Positions 16,742-23,986 of a stretch of DNA of 24,830 bases are shown here, one piece after another. Position numbers and translations under genes: made by a program. Below the pieces are notes generated by a model that saw only the letters and a list, made by a program, of their open reading frames with translations, did no database searches and was not told the origin of the DNA. Numbering within the stretch: position 1 is the stretch's first letter; each line of letters starts with the position of its first letter. The DNA comes from Bacteriovorax stolpii (GTDB lineage: Bacteria; Bdellovibrionota; Bacteriovoracia; Bacteriovoracales; Bacteriovoracaceae): NCBI GenBank assembly GCA_945890905.1, contig CAMDDI010000008.1:1-24830 (forward strand), given 5' to 3'.

Positions 16742-18151
16742 ATGAGAAATTTAAAACTTCTAGGTCTAAGTCTTGCTTGTACTTTTTCCCTTCAAACCTT
16801 TGCCTTTAACCAAGGTGTGGTTTTTCACAAGAACTCACTTGAATCGCAGAATCCTTACTCTAAAAAATTGCAGCTCCGAGTGGATGGCTCTCTTCGTTTA
16901 ATGGAGACAGCTTTCTTTGATCAAAAACTTGATCATAAAAATTCTGAGGGCCAGGTGACTTTTAAGCAGCGCTACTTTGTAGATTCTCAATACGCCAAAG
17001 ATAATACATCACCGATTTTTTTCATCATCTGTGGCGAGTGGAATTGTGCGGGCACTGGATCTTATGGTTTTGCTGAAGGCCTGGCAAAAAAAATGAATGC
17101 GCACTTGATTGCACTAGAGCACCGCTACTATGGTGAGTCGCTTCCTATGACAAGTTTGACCACTGAAAACTTGCAGCACTTAAATCTAGATGCGGCGATT
17201 GAAGACTTGGCCACTTTTCAGCGTCACATGATGAGTGAAAAAAATCTCACCGGAAAATGGATCTCTTTTGGTGGATCTTACGCAGGAACTCTTGCAGCTT
17301 TTTACCGATTAAAACATCCAGAACTTACTGCAGGTGCCCTGGCCTCTTCTGCGCCCGTTCTAATGAAGCCAGATTTCTTTGAGTATGATGCTCACATTGC
17401 TAAAGTTATCTCGGCCACAAGTTGTGGCTATAAAGTGAGAGAAGCGATCAATCTGATCGAGGATAAAATTGAAACAGCTGAAGGTCTGGCCGAAGTGAAG
17501 GCACTTTTTTCTGCTTCAGAAATTGTGGATAAAGGGGATTTCTTATACGCAGTGGCCGATATGCTTGCAGCTGCTGTTCAGTATGGACGTCATAAAGTTT
17601 TTTGCGAAACTCTTCTGAGTAATCCTGATTTGATCGCGGGCTATGCTGAGGGGGGACTTAAAGTTCTAAACTCTCTGGGCATGACGGCCATTGAACTCTC
17701 ATTCCAGTCAGCAGAGAAAATTGAAACAACACCTTCAGATTATTTCCGTCAATGGATGTGGCAGAGTTGTCAGGAGTTTGGATGGTTTCAAGTTTCTAAT
17801 ACTGAAGGAACAACGGCCCGTTCTTCAAAAATTGATTTAAACCTTCACGCCAATGCCTGTGTCAGGCTTTATAACACTCCTATGAGAGCTGATGGTTCAA
17901 TGAATCAAAATTGGTACTTACAACTTTTAAACCCTGAAACTTCTCACATCATTTTCAGCAATGGTGCGAATGATCCATGGCAAACTCTTTCTTTGACCTC
18001 AGAGATGGAGCAAAAAAATCCGGCATTTGATCTCTGGCTCATGGAAAGTGCAGCACATTGCAATGACTTGAGAGCAATCTCATCCATTCCTTCTGTGGTG
18101 GCCGCTCAACTAGAGATGAGTGCGAAAATCCAAGGCTGGCTTCAAGAATAA
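16742..18151 (+). CDS. Secreted serine peptidase, family S28 (prolyl carboxypeptidase-like)
   Basis: 469 residues from ATG 16742, supported by GGAG just upstream; an upstream in-frame start at 16658 would lie inside the preceding gene and precede the signal peptide. Signal peptide: LLGLSLACTFSLQTFAF. The alpha/beta-hydrolase S28 pattern is clear: FDQKLDH, PIFFIICGEWNCAG, ALEHRYYGESLP, the nucleophile in FGGSYAGTLAA (Ser179), GALASSAPV, NGANDPWQ (Asp411) and AAHCND (His439). Family members release residues next to proline from peptide ends. It lies between two other exported peptidases on the same strand, consistent with a peptide-scavenging set in the periplasm. The family is confident; specificity is not. 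Confidence 0.93.
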   Translation: MRNLKLLGLSLACTFSLQTFAFNQGVVFHKNSLESQNPYSKKLQLRVDGSLRLMETAFFDQKLDHKNSEGQVTFKQRYFVDSQYAKDNTSPIFFIICGEWNCAGTGSYGFAEGLAKKMNAHLIALEHRYYGESLPMTSLTTENLQHLNLDAAIEDLATFQRHMMSEKNLTGKWISFGGSYAGTLAAFYRLKHPELTAGALASSAPVLMKPDFFEYDAHIAKVISATSCGYKVREAINLIEDKIETAEGLAEVKALFSASEIVDKGDFLYAVADMLAAAVQYGRHKVFCETLLSNPDLIAGYAEGGLKVLNSLGMTAIELSFQSAEKIETTPSDYFRQWMWQSCQEFGWFQVSNTEGTTARSSKIDLNLHANACVRLYNTPMRADGSMNQNWYLQLLNPETSHIIFSNGANDPWQTLSLTSEMEQKNPAFDLWLMESAAHCNDLRAISSIPSVVAAQLEMSAKIQGWLQE

Positions 18152-18165
18152 TTTTGAACGTGACA

Positions 18166-18212
18166 CCTCCAAAGTTTTGACCCTACCATTTAGGGACTAA
18201 ATTTTTTGGAGG
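18166..18212 (+). promoter_or_regulatory. Hairpin that could sequester the aminopeptidase ribosome-binding site
   Basis: CCTCCAAA (18166-18173) is the exact complement of TTTGGAGG (18205-18212), which contains the Shine-Dalgarno sequence of the M1 aminopeptidase four bases before its ATG. Inside, CCCT (18181-18184) pairs with AGGG (18192-18195) around a 7-base loop. No T-run follows, so it is not a typical terminator. A translational switch is inferred. Confidence 0.5.
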
Positions 18213-18216
18213 CTTC

Positions 18217-20820
18217 ATGCAGATCCTTGGCGTTCTTTTTCTGCTTTTTTTCACTTCTTTATCTTGGGCCCGGGTGAGTGATGACAACCTCACTTTCTTG
18301 CTTGCTCAGTTAAGGCGCCAGCAAGTTAAAAGTGTGGAGTACCACCTGCATTTTGAACTGACTAAAAATGCTAAGGGCTACAGCGTTCAAGAAACTATTG
18401 ATCTTGAACTCAATTCTCTCAAATCTGATCTGAGTCTAGATTCACTTAATCACAATATTAAGACACTCATCGTTAATGGAATACCTCTCACTAAATTTGT
18501 AAAACGCACCGGAAGCTTTGATATTCCAGCTGGAAGATTGGCCCAAAAAACTAAAATCGAAATTCTCTATTCGGGAATTTATAATAATGATTCTTCAGGC
18601 TTTCAGCGCTCTATTGATCCAGAAGATAAGTCTGAGTATGTCTTCACTGATATTGAACCCTACAACGCTCATAAACTCTTCCCCAGTCTCGATCAACCAG
18701 ATCTTAAGGCGATCTTTCACGTCACTGTTAAGGCCCCGTCAGACTGGACAGTGATCGGTAATGAACTTGTGACCAGCAGTAAAAAAGAAGGGGATTTTAC
18801 CCTTACTCAATTTCAACCTTCAAAACCCATCAGCACCTATCTCTTCTTTCTTGGCGCAGGGCCTTATACCGAATGGAAGGATCAGCTGGGAAGCATTCCC
18901 ATTTATCTCTATGCCCGCACCTCACTGGCAAAGTATGTAGATGTAGAAAACATCATGAATACAACCAAGAAGGGACTCGTGTTTTTTAATAAATATTTTG
19001 GTTATGATTATCCGTTTTTAAAATATGGTCAGATTTTTATTCCTGAATTTGCTTGGGGAGGAATGGAGAATCCAGGGGCCATTGCCCTTAACGAAAGAAA
19101 TATTTTCAGAGGTCCAGTTCCTAGCTCTATCAGAGATGACCGGGACAATCTCATTTTGCATGAGATGGCACATATGTGGTTTGGAGATTTAGTCACCATG
19201 GAGTGGTGGAATGATTTGTGGCTCAATGAAAGTTTTGCCACTTATCTGGCCAGTATCGCTCAAGAGCGCGCTTTAAAAAATAGCGGCACCTGGATGGATT
19301 TTTTTTCCACCAAGTCGTGGGGATATTGGCAAGATCAACTCGTCACGACTCATCCAATTGAAACCGATGTGCCAGATGTTCGAGTAGCACGTGGAAATTT
19401 TGATGGGATCACTTATGCCAAAGGGGCTTCTGCATTGAAGCAGCTTCATTACTATGTTGGAGAAAAAGGGTTTCAAAGTGGACTTCAGAATTACTTTAAA
19501 ACTTTTGCCTACGCCAATACTCGTCGAAGTGACTTCATTGGCTCAATCGCTGTAGCTTCTGCCCTCAATTTAGATGAATGGACTCAGAAATGGCTTCAAA
19601 CCGCTGGTCCCAATCAAGTGGAAGTGAAGTGGGCCTGTGAAAAAGATAAAATCAAATCGGCCAGTGTGGTTCAGAAAAAGAGTGTATCGGGAAATCTTTC
19701 TCCTCACCGGTTTCAAGTGGGACTTTATGAAAAAGATGGGGGAGAGTTAGAACTGGAAGAAACTCTGGATGTGACTTACTCTCAAGAAAATACCGACCTT
19801 CCAACTTGGGCCGGAAAAGATTGTCCTGATTTTGTAATGCCCAATGTGGGAGATCAAGATTATGCTCTCTTCACCATTGATCCAGCATCTTTAACACTTG
19901 CAAAATTTGCTCTTACAAAACTTCCTGATTCGTTATCCCGCAGGATGCTTTGGAATATTCTTTCTGAAATGCTCAGAAATGAGACAGTTGCACCGGTTGA
20001 ATATTTTGAAATAGTATCTGAGGGACTTAGATTAGAAGAAGATGATGTGCTTCTAGGTTTAATTCTCGACCGCCATAGCTCCATTCGTGATCAGTACTTT
20101 ATCTATCTCTCTCCAGTCGAGCGGGCCCAGATGGCCCCTAAATTTGAAACTATTCTGATGGACCGGGTGATGAAAGCTCACCAAGGAAGTTCTCTTCAGA
20201 TGACCTTCTTTGATTTCTATCTGACAGTGGCCCAGACTCCCGAATCTCAAAGGCAGCTTTTTGAAATCTTAACTCAAAACACTCCACCAAAAGGCATTGT
20301 CATCGATCAAGATCGACGCTGGGTGATTTTGCAAGCTCTCTCTCGCAACGGTCATCCCGAAGCCCTAAAACTTGCTAAGGATGAACTTAAAAAAGATCAC
20401 TCAACTCAAGGTATCCGCTCAGAGCTTGCCATCCGTGCTGCCTTTCCTGATCTTAAATCCAAGCAAAAGATGTGGAAGGAATTTTCTCAGAACAAAGAAC
20501 TGACCTATTCAAGCTTTCGCGAAGCCGCTGCCAAATTTCACGGCTCCAATTCTCCAGAACTAAGTCGGCCTTTTGTGAATGAATTTTTTAAGAAAGTCAC
20601 CTCTATGGACTGGAATAAAAATGACGATGTGGTGGGGATCTATTTTGATAATCTTTTCCCGTTTAATCTGTGTGATCAAGAAACCGCAAAGTTGAGTGCC
20701 AATAAACTTAAAAGTGCACGTAATCTCACCTCCCTTGCCAAACGAACATGGAGAGAGTCTCAGGATGAGTTAGAGAGATGTGTGAGGGTGAGATCAACGT
20801 TGAAAAACTTAAACGAGTAA
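18217..20820 (+). CDS. Secreted M1-family zinc aminopeptidase
   Basis: 867 residues with a signal peptide (ILGVLFLLFFTSLSWA), so periplasmic or secreted rather than cytoplasmic like E. coli PepN. Domains: an N-terminal beta domain (about 25-220); a thermolysin-like catalytic domain with GGMENPGA (281-288, the exopeptidase GAMEN motif) and HEMAHMWFGD with His315, Glu316 and His319, the third zinc ligand Glu338 in LNESFATY, and a Tyr-containing WAGKDCPD region further on; then a helical C-terminal domain (about 560-867) of the ERAP1-C type. It removes N-terminal residues from peptides. It is same-strand with the S28 peptidase 65 bases upstream; the gap holds a hairpin over its ribosome site. 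The family call is firm. Confidence 0.95.
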   Translation: MQILGVLFLLFFTSLSWARVSDDNLTFLLAQLRRQQVKSVEYHLHFELTKNAKGYSVQETIDLELNSLKSDLSLDSLNHNIKTLIVNGIPLTKFVKRTGSFDIPAGRLAQKTKIEILYSGIYNNDSSGFQRSIDPEDKSEYVFTDIEPYNAHKLFPSLDQPDLKAIFHVTVKAPSDWTVIGNELVTSSKKEGDFTLTQFQPSKPISTYLFFLGAGPYTEWKDQLGSIPIYLYARTSLAKYVDVENIMNTTKKGLVFFNKYFGYDYPFLKYGQIFIPEFAWGGMENPGAIALNERNIFRGPVPSSIRDDRDNLILHEMAHMWFGDLVTMEWWNDLWLNESFATYLASIAQERALKNSGTWMDFFSTKSWGYWQDQLVTTHPIETDVPDVRVARGNFDGITYAKGASALKQLHYYVGEKGFQSGLQNYFKTFAYANTRRSDFIGSIAVASALNLDEWTQKWLQTAGPNQVEVKWACEKDKIKSASVVQKKSVSGNLSPHRFQVGLYEKDGGELELEETLDVTYSQENTDLPTWAGKDCPDFVMPNVGDQDYALFTIDPASLTLAKFALTKLPDSLSRRMLWNILSEMLRNETVAPVEYFEIVSEGLRLEEDDVLLGLILDRHSSIRDQYFIYLSPVERAQMAPKFETILMDRVMKAHQGSSLQMTFFDFYLTVAQTPESQRQLFEILTQNTPPKGIVIDQDRRWVILQALSRNGHPEALKLAKDELKKDHSTQGIRSELAIRAAFPDLKSKQKMWKEFSQNKELTYSSFREAAAKFHGSNSPELSRPFVNEFFKKVTSMDWNKNDDVVGIYFDNLFPFNLCDQETAKLSANKLKSARNLTSLAKRTWRESQDELERCVRVRSTLKNLNE

Positions 20821-20823
20821 GCG

Positions 20824-20853
20824 TTAGACAGCAACTATTAAATTTCCTATGAT
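20824..20853 (+). promoter_or_regulatory. Likely promoter of the tRNA-Leu gene
   Basis: TTAGAC (20824-20829) and TATGAT (20848-20853) are 18 bases apart and would start transcription a few bases before the mature tRNA 5' end at 20863. Confidence 0.5.
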
Positions 20854-20862
20854 CCTTTATAT

Positions 20863-20948
20863 GCCCGGGTGGTGAAATGGTAGACATACCGTCTTCAGAC
20901 GGCGGCGCCTTTAAAAGCATGCTGGTTCGAGTCCAGTCCCGGGCACCA
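20863..20948 (+). tRNA. tRNA-Leu (anticodon CAG)
   Basis: An 86-base class II tRNA. The acceptor stem GCCCGGG pairs with CCCGGGC, followed by discriminator A and an encoded CCA. The D-arm has TGAAATGGTAGAC. The anticodon stem CCGTC/GGCGG encloses the loop TTCAGAC, giving anticodon CAG, which reads CUG leucine codons. A long variable arm of about 15 bases precedes the T-arm GCTGG-TTCGAGT-CCAGT. All stems pair, one with a G-U. It stands alone and marks the boundary between the exported-hydrolase region and an accessory-looking region, so it is a possible integration target. Confidence 0.95.
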
Positions 20949-20998
20949 TTAGTCAAATTTTGAGAACCAGAATTTTGTTTGTGCCAAAATGAAATTAT

Positions 20999-21178
20999 TT
21001 GAAGCTGGTTCTTGGCCAGGCTTTATTCGCGAATCAATTTATTCCAAGAAATCAGTATCTTGAAAAATTTGCCTCAATAGACGAAGAGATTCGACACAAA
21101 GAGCCCATCAAAATCATTTATTTTATAGCCTTTATATGTCAGTTTCTGGTTTATTATTGTTCGTTATGTATAGAGTAA
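20999..21178 (+). other. Stretch between tRNA and next gene; possible 59-residue membrane ORF or gene remnant
   Basis: The 246 bases between the tRNA and the next gene hold no confident gene. A TTG-initiated frame of 59 codons encodes a polar N-terminus and one hydrophobic segment (IIYFIAFICQFLVYY). It has no ribosome site. AGAACCAG (20963-20970) and CTGGTTCT (21005-21012) form 8-bp inverted arms around its start. It may be a decayed gene end left by insertion, or chance. Confidence 0.2.
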
Positions 21179-21194
21179 AAAAGGGGTTAGATTT

Positions 21195-22016
21195 ATGAGA
21201 AATTTATATTGCGTTTTTTTCCTCCTCGTCATGTCGAATATAGCTGTCGCTAAAGACCAATTTCGCTGTGAAAAAACTCAGGGGAACAGCACATATGTCA
21301 TCTCTGGTTGTGCACCTTACAACTTACTTGGACCAGGCTCACAAGAATGTAGATATATTTCCATCCACAAAGATGGTCAGCTAATTTCTCAAGTTGATAT
21401 GTGGGGAGGGTACGGTATCGGCGCGGATGATGCTTCAATGATGGCCTTTAGTAAACCGTTTGGAGTGGAGAACAATCAAGCCGAGTTTTGGCTTGAATAT
21501 AACTATAGCAAGCAGGAAGCTGGTTTCAAAATTGGTAGAAGCAGAATTACTCTTAAACATCTAAATTGCTCATTAGAAACTCCTTCTTGGTACACGGAGA
21601 GATTATCCGGTAAGATTTTTAAGTCAGATGTTGTATACAGCCAAACACTAGCTGAAAAACTTAAACTGCTTACCCTATACTTGGATCAGGCAAAGTCTTT
21701 CGGTGTAGAAATGGATAATTCTGCAAATAGCGTCTTGATTCACGCAGTTCTAAGCGACACAAGTAAAATTGAATTTGAAATTGTAAAAATTAATGGGTAT
21801 CGGAAACCTTTCCCAGATTATGAGAACTTTAAAGTACTTGTTAGTTCGTTGATAAGCGGCAGGGCTCCTCAATGGGGTTATCGTTCGATTGACCTGTCCC
21901 GTGAAGAATTTGAGATGTTATTGTCTCTGGATTATCTGCAGAATTTGCAGACATCTCGGAAAAGTACTGGATCGTCTGGGATAACCTTTGAGTCCATGTA
22001 CTACGAGGCACAATAG
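21195..22016 (+). CDS. Secreted protein of unknown function
   Basis: 273 residues with a clear signal peptide (LYCVFFLLVMSNIAVA, then KDQF). The mature protein begins with a Cys-containing segment (FRCEKTQG, SGCAPYNLLGPG, QECRYISIH), and a fourth Cys is in KHLNCSLE, so two disulfides are possible. No membrane helix beyond the signal and no recognised domain. The C-terminal half is mixed alpha/beta. A probable terminator follows at 22066-22100, so it is a single-gene unit. Its G/C-rich codon pairs (GGCC) are sparser than in the catabolic genes, in keeping with an accessory origin. Secreted or periplasmic; function unknown. Confidence 0.75.
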   Translation: MRNLYCVFFLLVMSNIAVAKDQFRCEKTQGNSTYVISGCAPYNLLGPGSQECRYISIHKDGQLISQVDMWGGYGIGADDASMMAFSKPFGVENNQAEFWLEYNYSKQEAGFKIGRSRITLKHLNCSLETPSWYTERLSGKIFKSDVVYSQTLAEKLKLLTLYLDQAKSFGVEMDNSANSVLIHAVLSDTSKIEFEIVKINGYRKPFPDYENFKVLVSSLISGRAPQWGYRSIDLSREEFEMLLSLDYLQNLQTSRKSTGSSGITFESMYYEAQ

Positions 22017-22065
22017 TCTAGTTTTCGACGCATTGTCAGCATTTTATCGTTAGCAAAATCAATCC

Positions 22066-22100
22066 AGCCCTGAGACTCAAAATTTTGGGGCTTTTTATTT
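22066..22100 (+). terminator. Probable terminator after the secreted protein gene
   Basis: AGCCC (22066-22070) pairs with GGGCT (22088-22092), and the stem is followed by TTTTTATTTT. The loop is long (17 bases), so the structure is weaker than usual, but position and T-run fit. Confidence 0.45.
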
Positions 22101-22114
22101 TGTGTCCAAGTTTC

Positions 22115-22525
22115 CTATTCCATTTTAATCTTATGGGTTTCAAACCATTCCATTAATTTTTCTTTGGTGATCTCACTCGATGTAGCGGCCAAGACAATCT
22201 TTGTGAGTTCAGACAGCTCTTCTTCCGGATTGTCATCAAATTGAAGATCCCAACCATTTGACTGCATGAAAATTACGGCAGCATAGGTAGCTGTCCGTTT
22301 GTTACCATCCTGAAATGCATGGGCCTTTGTCAGATAGAAGCAAAGAGCTCCGGCAAGCATTGCGATACTACCATGCTGGAAAGGTTCCGAACCAGGATAG
22401 AAAGCAGTATGAAGAGCACTTTCAATCTTGCCCTTGTCGAGCAAGATTGACTGCTGGGTATTCATCTCACTGCAAAATTTATTGGTGCGGATGATAGAGT
22501 CCACTGAAGGAATAACGATCTTCAT
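22115..22525 (-). CDS. doc: Doc-type (Fic fold) toxin
   Basis: 136 residues, the typical size of death-on-curing toxins. The Fic/Doc active-site motif reads HAFQDGNKRTA, with the catalytic His and the GNKR phosphate-binding loop intact. The preceding helices (GKIESALHTAF, MLAGALCFYLTKA) and following AAVIFMQSNGW match the Doc core. Family members phosphorylate elongation factor Tu and stop translation. The ATG overlaps the TGA of the upstream antitoxin gene (ATGA), the normal antitoxin-first order. Nothing suggests inactivation. Confidence 0.92.
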   Translation of the reverse strand: MKIVIPSVDSIIRTNKFCSEMNTQQSILLDKGKIESALHTAFYPGSEPFQHGSIAMLAGALCFYLTKAHAFQDGNKRTATYAAVIFMQSNGWDLQFDDNPEEELSELTKIVLAATSSEITKEKLMEWFETHKIKME

Positions 22526-22752
22526 TTAGCGAGTTCATCCAATGTCTTCTTATACTTCTTGTATGAGCCCTTCATCTTTCTGTCCCAGTCATCTTCATTC
22601 ACGGGTTGAAGCTCAATCGTATGAGGTTTACTTATGAATTCGAGGACAGCCAGGTTGACCATTTTGTTGAGATTTAAGTCATTCTTTTCCAAGAAGCGTT
22701 CAACTGCTGGCTCGATATCATCGTCGAATCTTACTGTACGGGCCTTAGACAT
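22522..22752 (-). CDS. Ribbon-helix-helix antitoxin paired with Doc
   Basis: 76 residues from ATG 22752, which has GGAGG five bases upstream; longer starts at 22764 and 22803 would bury that site. The N-terminus (ARTVRFDDDIEPAVERFLEK) reads as a ribbon-helix-helix DNA-binding domain: a beta strand with alternating residues, then two helices (LNLNKMVNLAVLEFI). The charged tail (DDWDRKMKGSYKKYKKTLDE) is the likely toxin-binding segment. It overlaps doc by four bases. Doc is classically neutralised by Phd/YefM-fold antitoxins, so an RHH partner is a less common pairing. It is expected to repress its own promoter. Confidence 0.85.
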   Translation of the reverse strand: MSKARTVRFDDDIEPAVERFLEKNDLNLNKMVNLAVLEFISKPHTIELQPVNEDDWDRKMKGSYKKYKKTLDELAK

Positions 22753-22771
22753 AATTACCTCCATTAAAGGG

Positions 22772-22811
22772 AGTATATCATAGAGTGATTTATTTTGCAT
22801 CATTTTGCATC
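22772..22811 (-). promoter_or_regulatory. Antitoxin-toxin promoter with tandem 10-base repeats
   Basis: Two adjacent perfect copies of ATTTTGCATC (22792-22801 and 22802-22811) lie upstream of the antitoxin. On the minus strand TGCAAA overlapping the proximal repeat and TATACT (22777-22772) are 16 bases apart and could be -35 and -10 elements. Tandem direct repeats are usual RHH operators. Inferred. Confidence 0.4.
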
Positions 22812-22907
22812 TTCTTGGTTATCAAGGGAGTTTGAAGGTCATTTTTCAAGTTGTTAGCTGAATGTCCTCATCCAGTCGCTAAAAACCGCCTGCAAGAACC
22901 GCTTAAA

Positions 22908-23135
22908 TCAATCTTGAAACGCACGTCGAATTTTGTTCCTTTCTTTGACCGTCAACCCTTGTAGGTTAAAGCCCCTTCGTCTGATGATCTGGCAGTAATT
23001 GGTAATGGCGTGAAGTGTTCGTCCGTAGTGAGAGGCCAGTCGTTGCCTTGACCAACCCTCCAGGTAGCGTAGTTTTGCCAGCTCCGCTAAATCCACCCTC
23101 GGCTCGTGCCACTGAATTGGATAAGTTGTGTCCAA
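22908..23135 (-). CDS. Small helix-turn-helix protein, possibly the 3' part of a frameshifted gene
   Basis: A 75-residue frame from TTG 23135, rich in Arg and Lys, with an evident helix-turn-helix (LRYLEGWSRQRLASHYGRT, then a recognition-like helix ITNYCQIIRRRGF) and a basic tail (LTVKERNKIRRAF). This resembles the DNA-binding part of resolvase- or sigma-type regulators and phage proteins, but I cannot name a family. No ribosome site precedes the TTG, and the same frame stays open and protein-like upstream to a stop at 23208. A separate short frame at 23198-23281 ends just where this one opens, so the true gene may be about 120 codons broken by one indel. Confidence 0.4.
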   Translation of the reverse strand: MDTTYPIQWHEPRVDLAELAKLRYLEGWSRQRLASHYGRTLHAITNYCQIIRRRGFNLQGLTVKERNKIRRAFQD

Positions 23136-23464
23136 AACGATTGGTTCGCTCAGCTTATTGCCGCGGGCACCATCTTTTAAAGTACTGGAACCTACATTTA
23201 CTTTATCTTCTCAAGGTTCAAAGTCTCGGGTTTTGCGTTTTCAAGCGAATAGAATCGATCCAGACTGCTCATTTCAACCATTTGTCACATACACGGTTAC
23301 TGATGCTTTCAGATTATTTGAAACCTTTACAGATAAGTACGGCAGGAGCTTTTTCACAGGACCTGATAGTTTAAGTTGTCTAACTATGACGGAATTGTTC
23401 TAATTTCCAAAATTAAATATATCGGAATCTTGAAAACTCTTGATTCTTATAACTTGGAGTAAGT
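23136..23464. other. Gene-poor stretch with a possible 5' fragment of the HTH gene and a tRNA-end-like sequence
   Basis: No confident intact gene. On the minus strand, ATG 23281 to TAA 23198 encodes 27 plausible residues (opening MVEMSSLDRFYS) and ends within 12 bases of where the HTH frame becomes open, suggesting a single frameshift. At 23143-23173 GGTTCG and CGGGCACCAT reproduce parts of the 3' end of the tRNA-Leu with changed spacing. Two plus-strand frames over this stretch look like shadows. Confidence 0.35.
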
Positions 23465-23830
23465 ATGAAGCTTTCAACTCTCTTTTTTGTGTTCCTTTTT
23501 TCACTGTCTGCAAAAGCTTTTGAATGTGAGTCATGGGTTGTTGTTGATTCAGACGATGGCCAATCGATATTGCGTATCAAAGAGCCAATGGAGGATGTTC
23601 GTGGAGATCAATCTAATTACGTGAGGACATATATAAAAGAAGGTGTTGATGTCAGATTAGATGTGCAGCAAGATTCTGGCAGAGTGACTGTTCAAATTTA
23701 TTATAATCGTAATCTCGTCTTAAATAGTCAGACCCATATCACGCGATATCTTGGCTACAACTCGCTTTCTTTAGACATAGCCTCTGAAGGTCATGGAATC
23801 AGTTCACTCGTGGTGTTGAGCTGTTTGTAG
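23465..23830 (+). CDS. Small secreted protein of unknown function
   Basis: 121 residues. ATG 23465 has GGAG seven bases upstream. A signal peptide (LSTLFFVFLFSLSAKA) precedes FECESW. The mature part of about 100 residues contains alternating strands (VTVQIYYNRNLVLN, SLSLDIASEG) and two cysteines, one at each end, which could be bonded in a small beta barrel or sandwich. The protein ends in VVLSCL. Not a family I recognise. A strong terminator lies about 100 bases after the stop. It has the same overall build (signal peptide, compact beta-rich domain, terminal Cys pair) as the protein at 15531-15899, but I see no clear sequence similarity. Confidence 0.75.
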   Translation: MKLSTLFFVFLFSLSAKAFECESWVVVDSDDGQSILRIKEPMEDVRGDQSNYVRTYIKEGVDVRLDVQQDSGRVTVQIYYNRNLVLNSQTHITRYLGYNSLSLDIASEGHGISSLVVLSCL

Positions 23831-23933
23831 GATTGTAATGCAAAGCTTCGACGGCAACGAAACTCATTCAAAAGAAGAAGGGCTTTAGGCTCTAGTTTTC
23901 GATTCTTATTGTAAATTTTAAATCAAAGACTTC

Positions 23934-23968
23934 AAAAGCCGGCTTAACCGCCGGCTTTTTTATTTTTT
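23934..23968 (+). terminator. Strong rho-independent terminator
   Basis: Perfect 10-bp stem AAAAGCCGGC/GCCGGCTTTT (23934-23943 with 23950-23959), loop of six, followed by TTATTTTTT. It ends the secreted-protein transcript, and the A-run on its left side means it could also work for the minus-strand pseudogene. Confidence 0.85.
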
Positions 23969-23986
23969 ATCCGTTTGAAGTGGGTA

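Noticed and set aside
23080..23173. A second tRNA ending at the GGGCACCA of 23171
   Set aside because: No matching 5' acceptor strand or T-arm can be drawn; only the 3' end resembles tRNA-Leu, so it was kept as a possible attachment-site remnant only.
23015..23403. Two plus-strand frames of 119 and 91 residues (23015-23374, 23128-23403)
   Set aside because: They overlap the more protein-like minus-strand HTH frame, have no ribosome sites, and their translations show no domain or conserved look.
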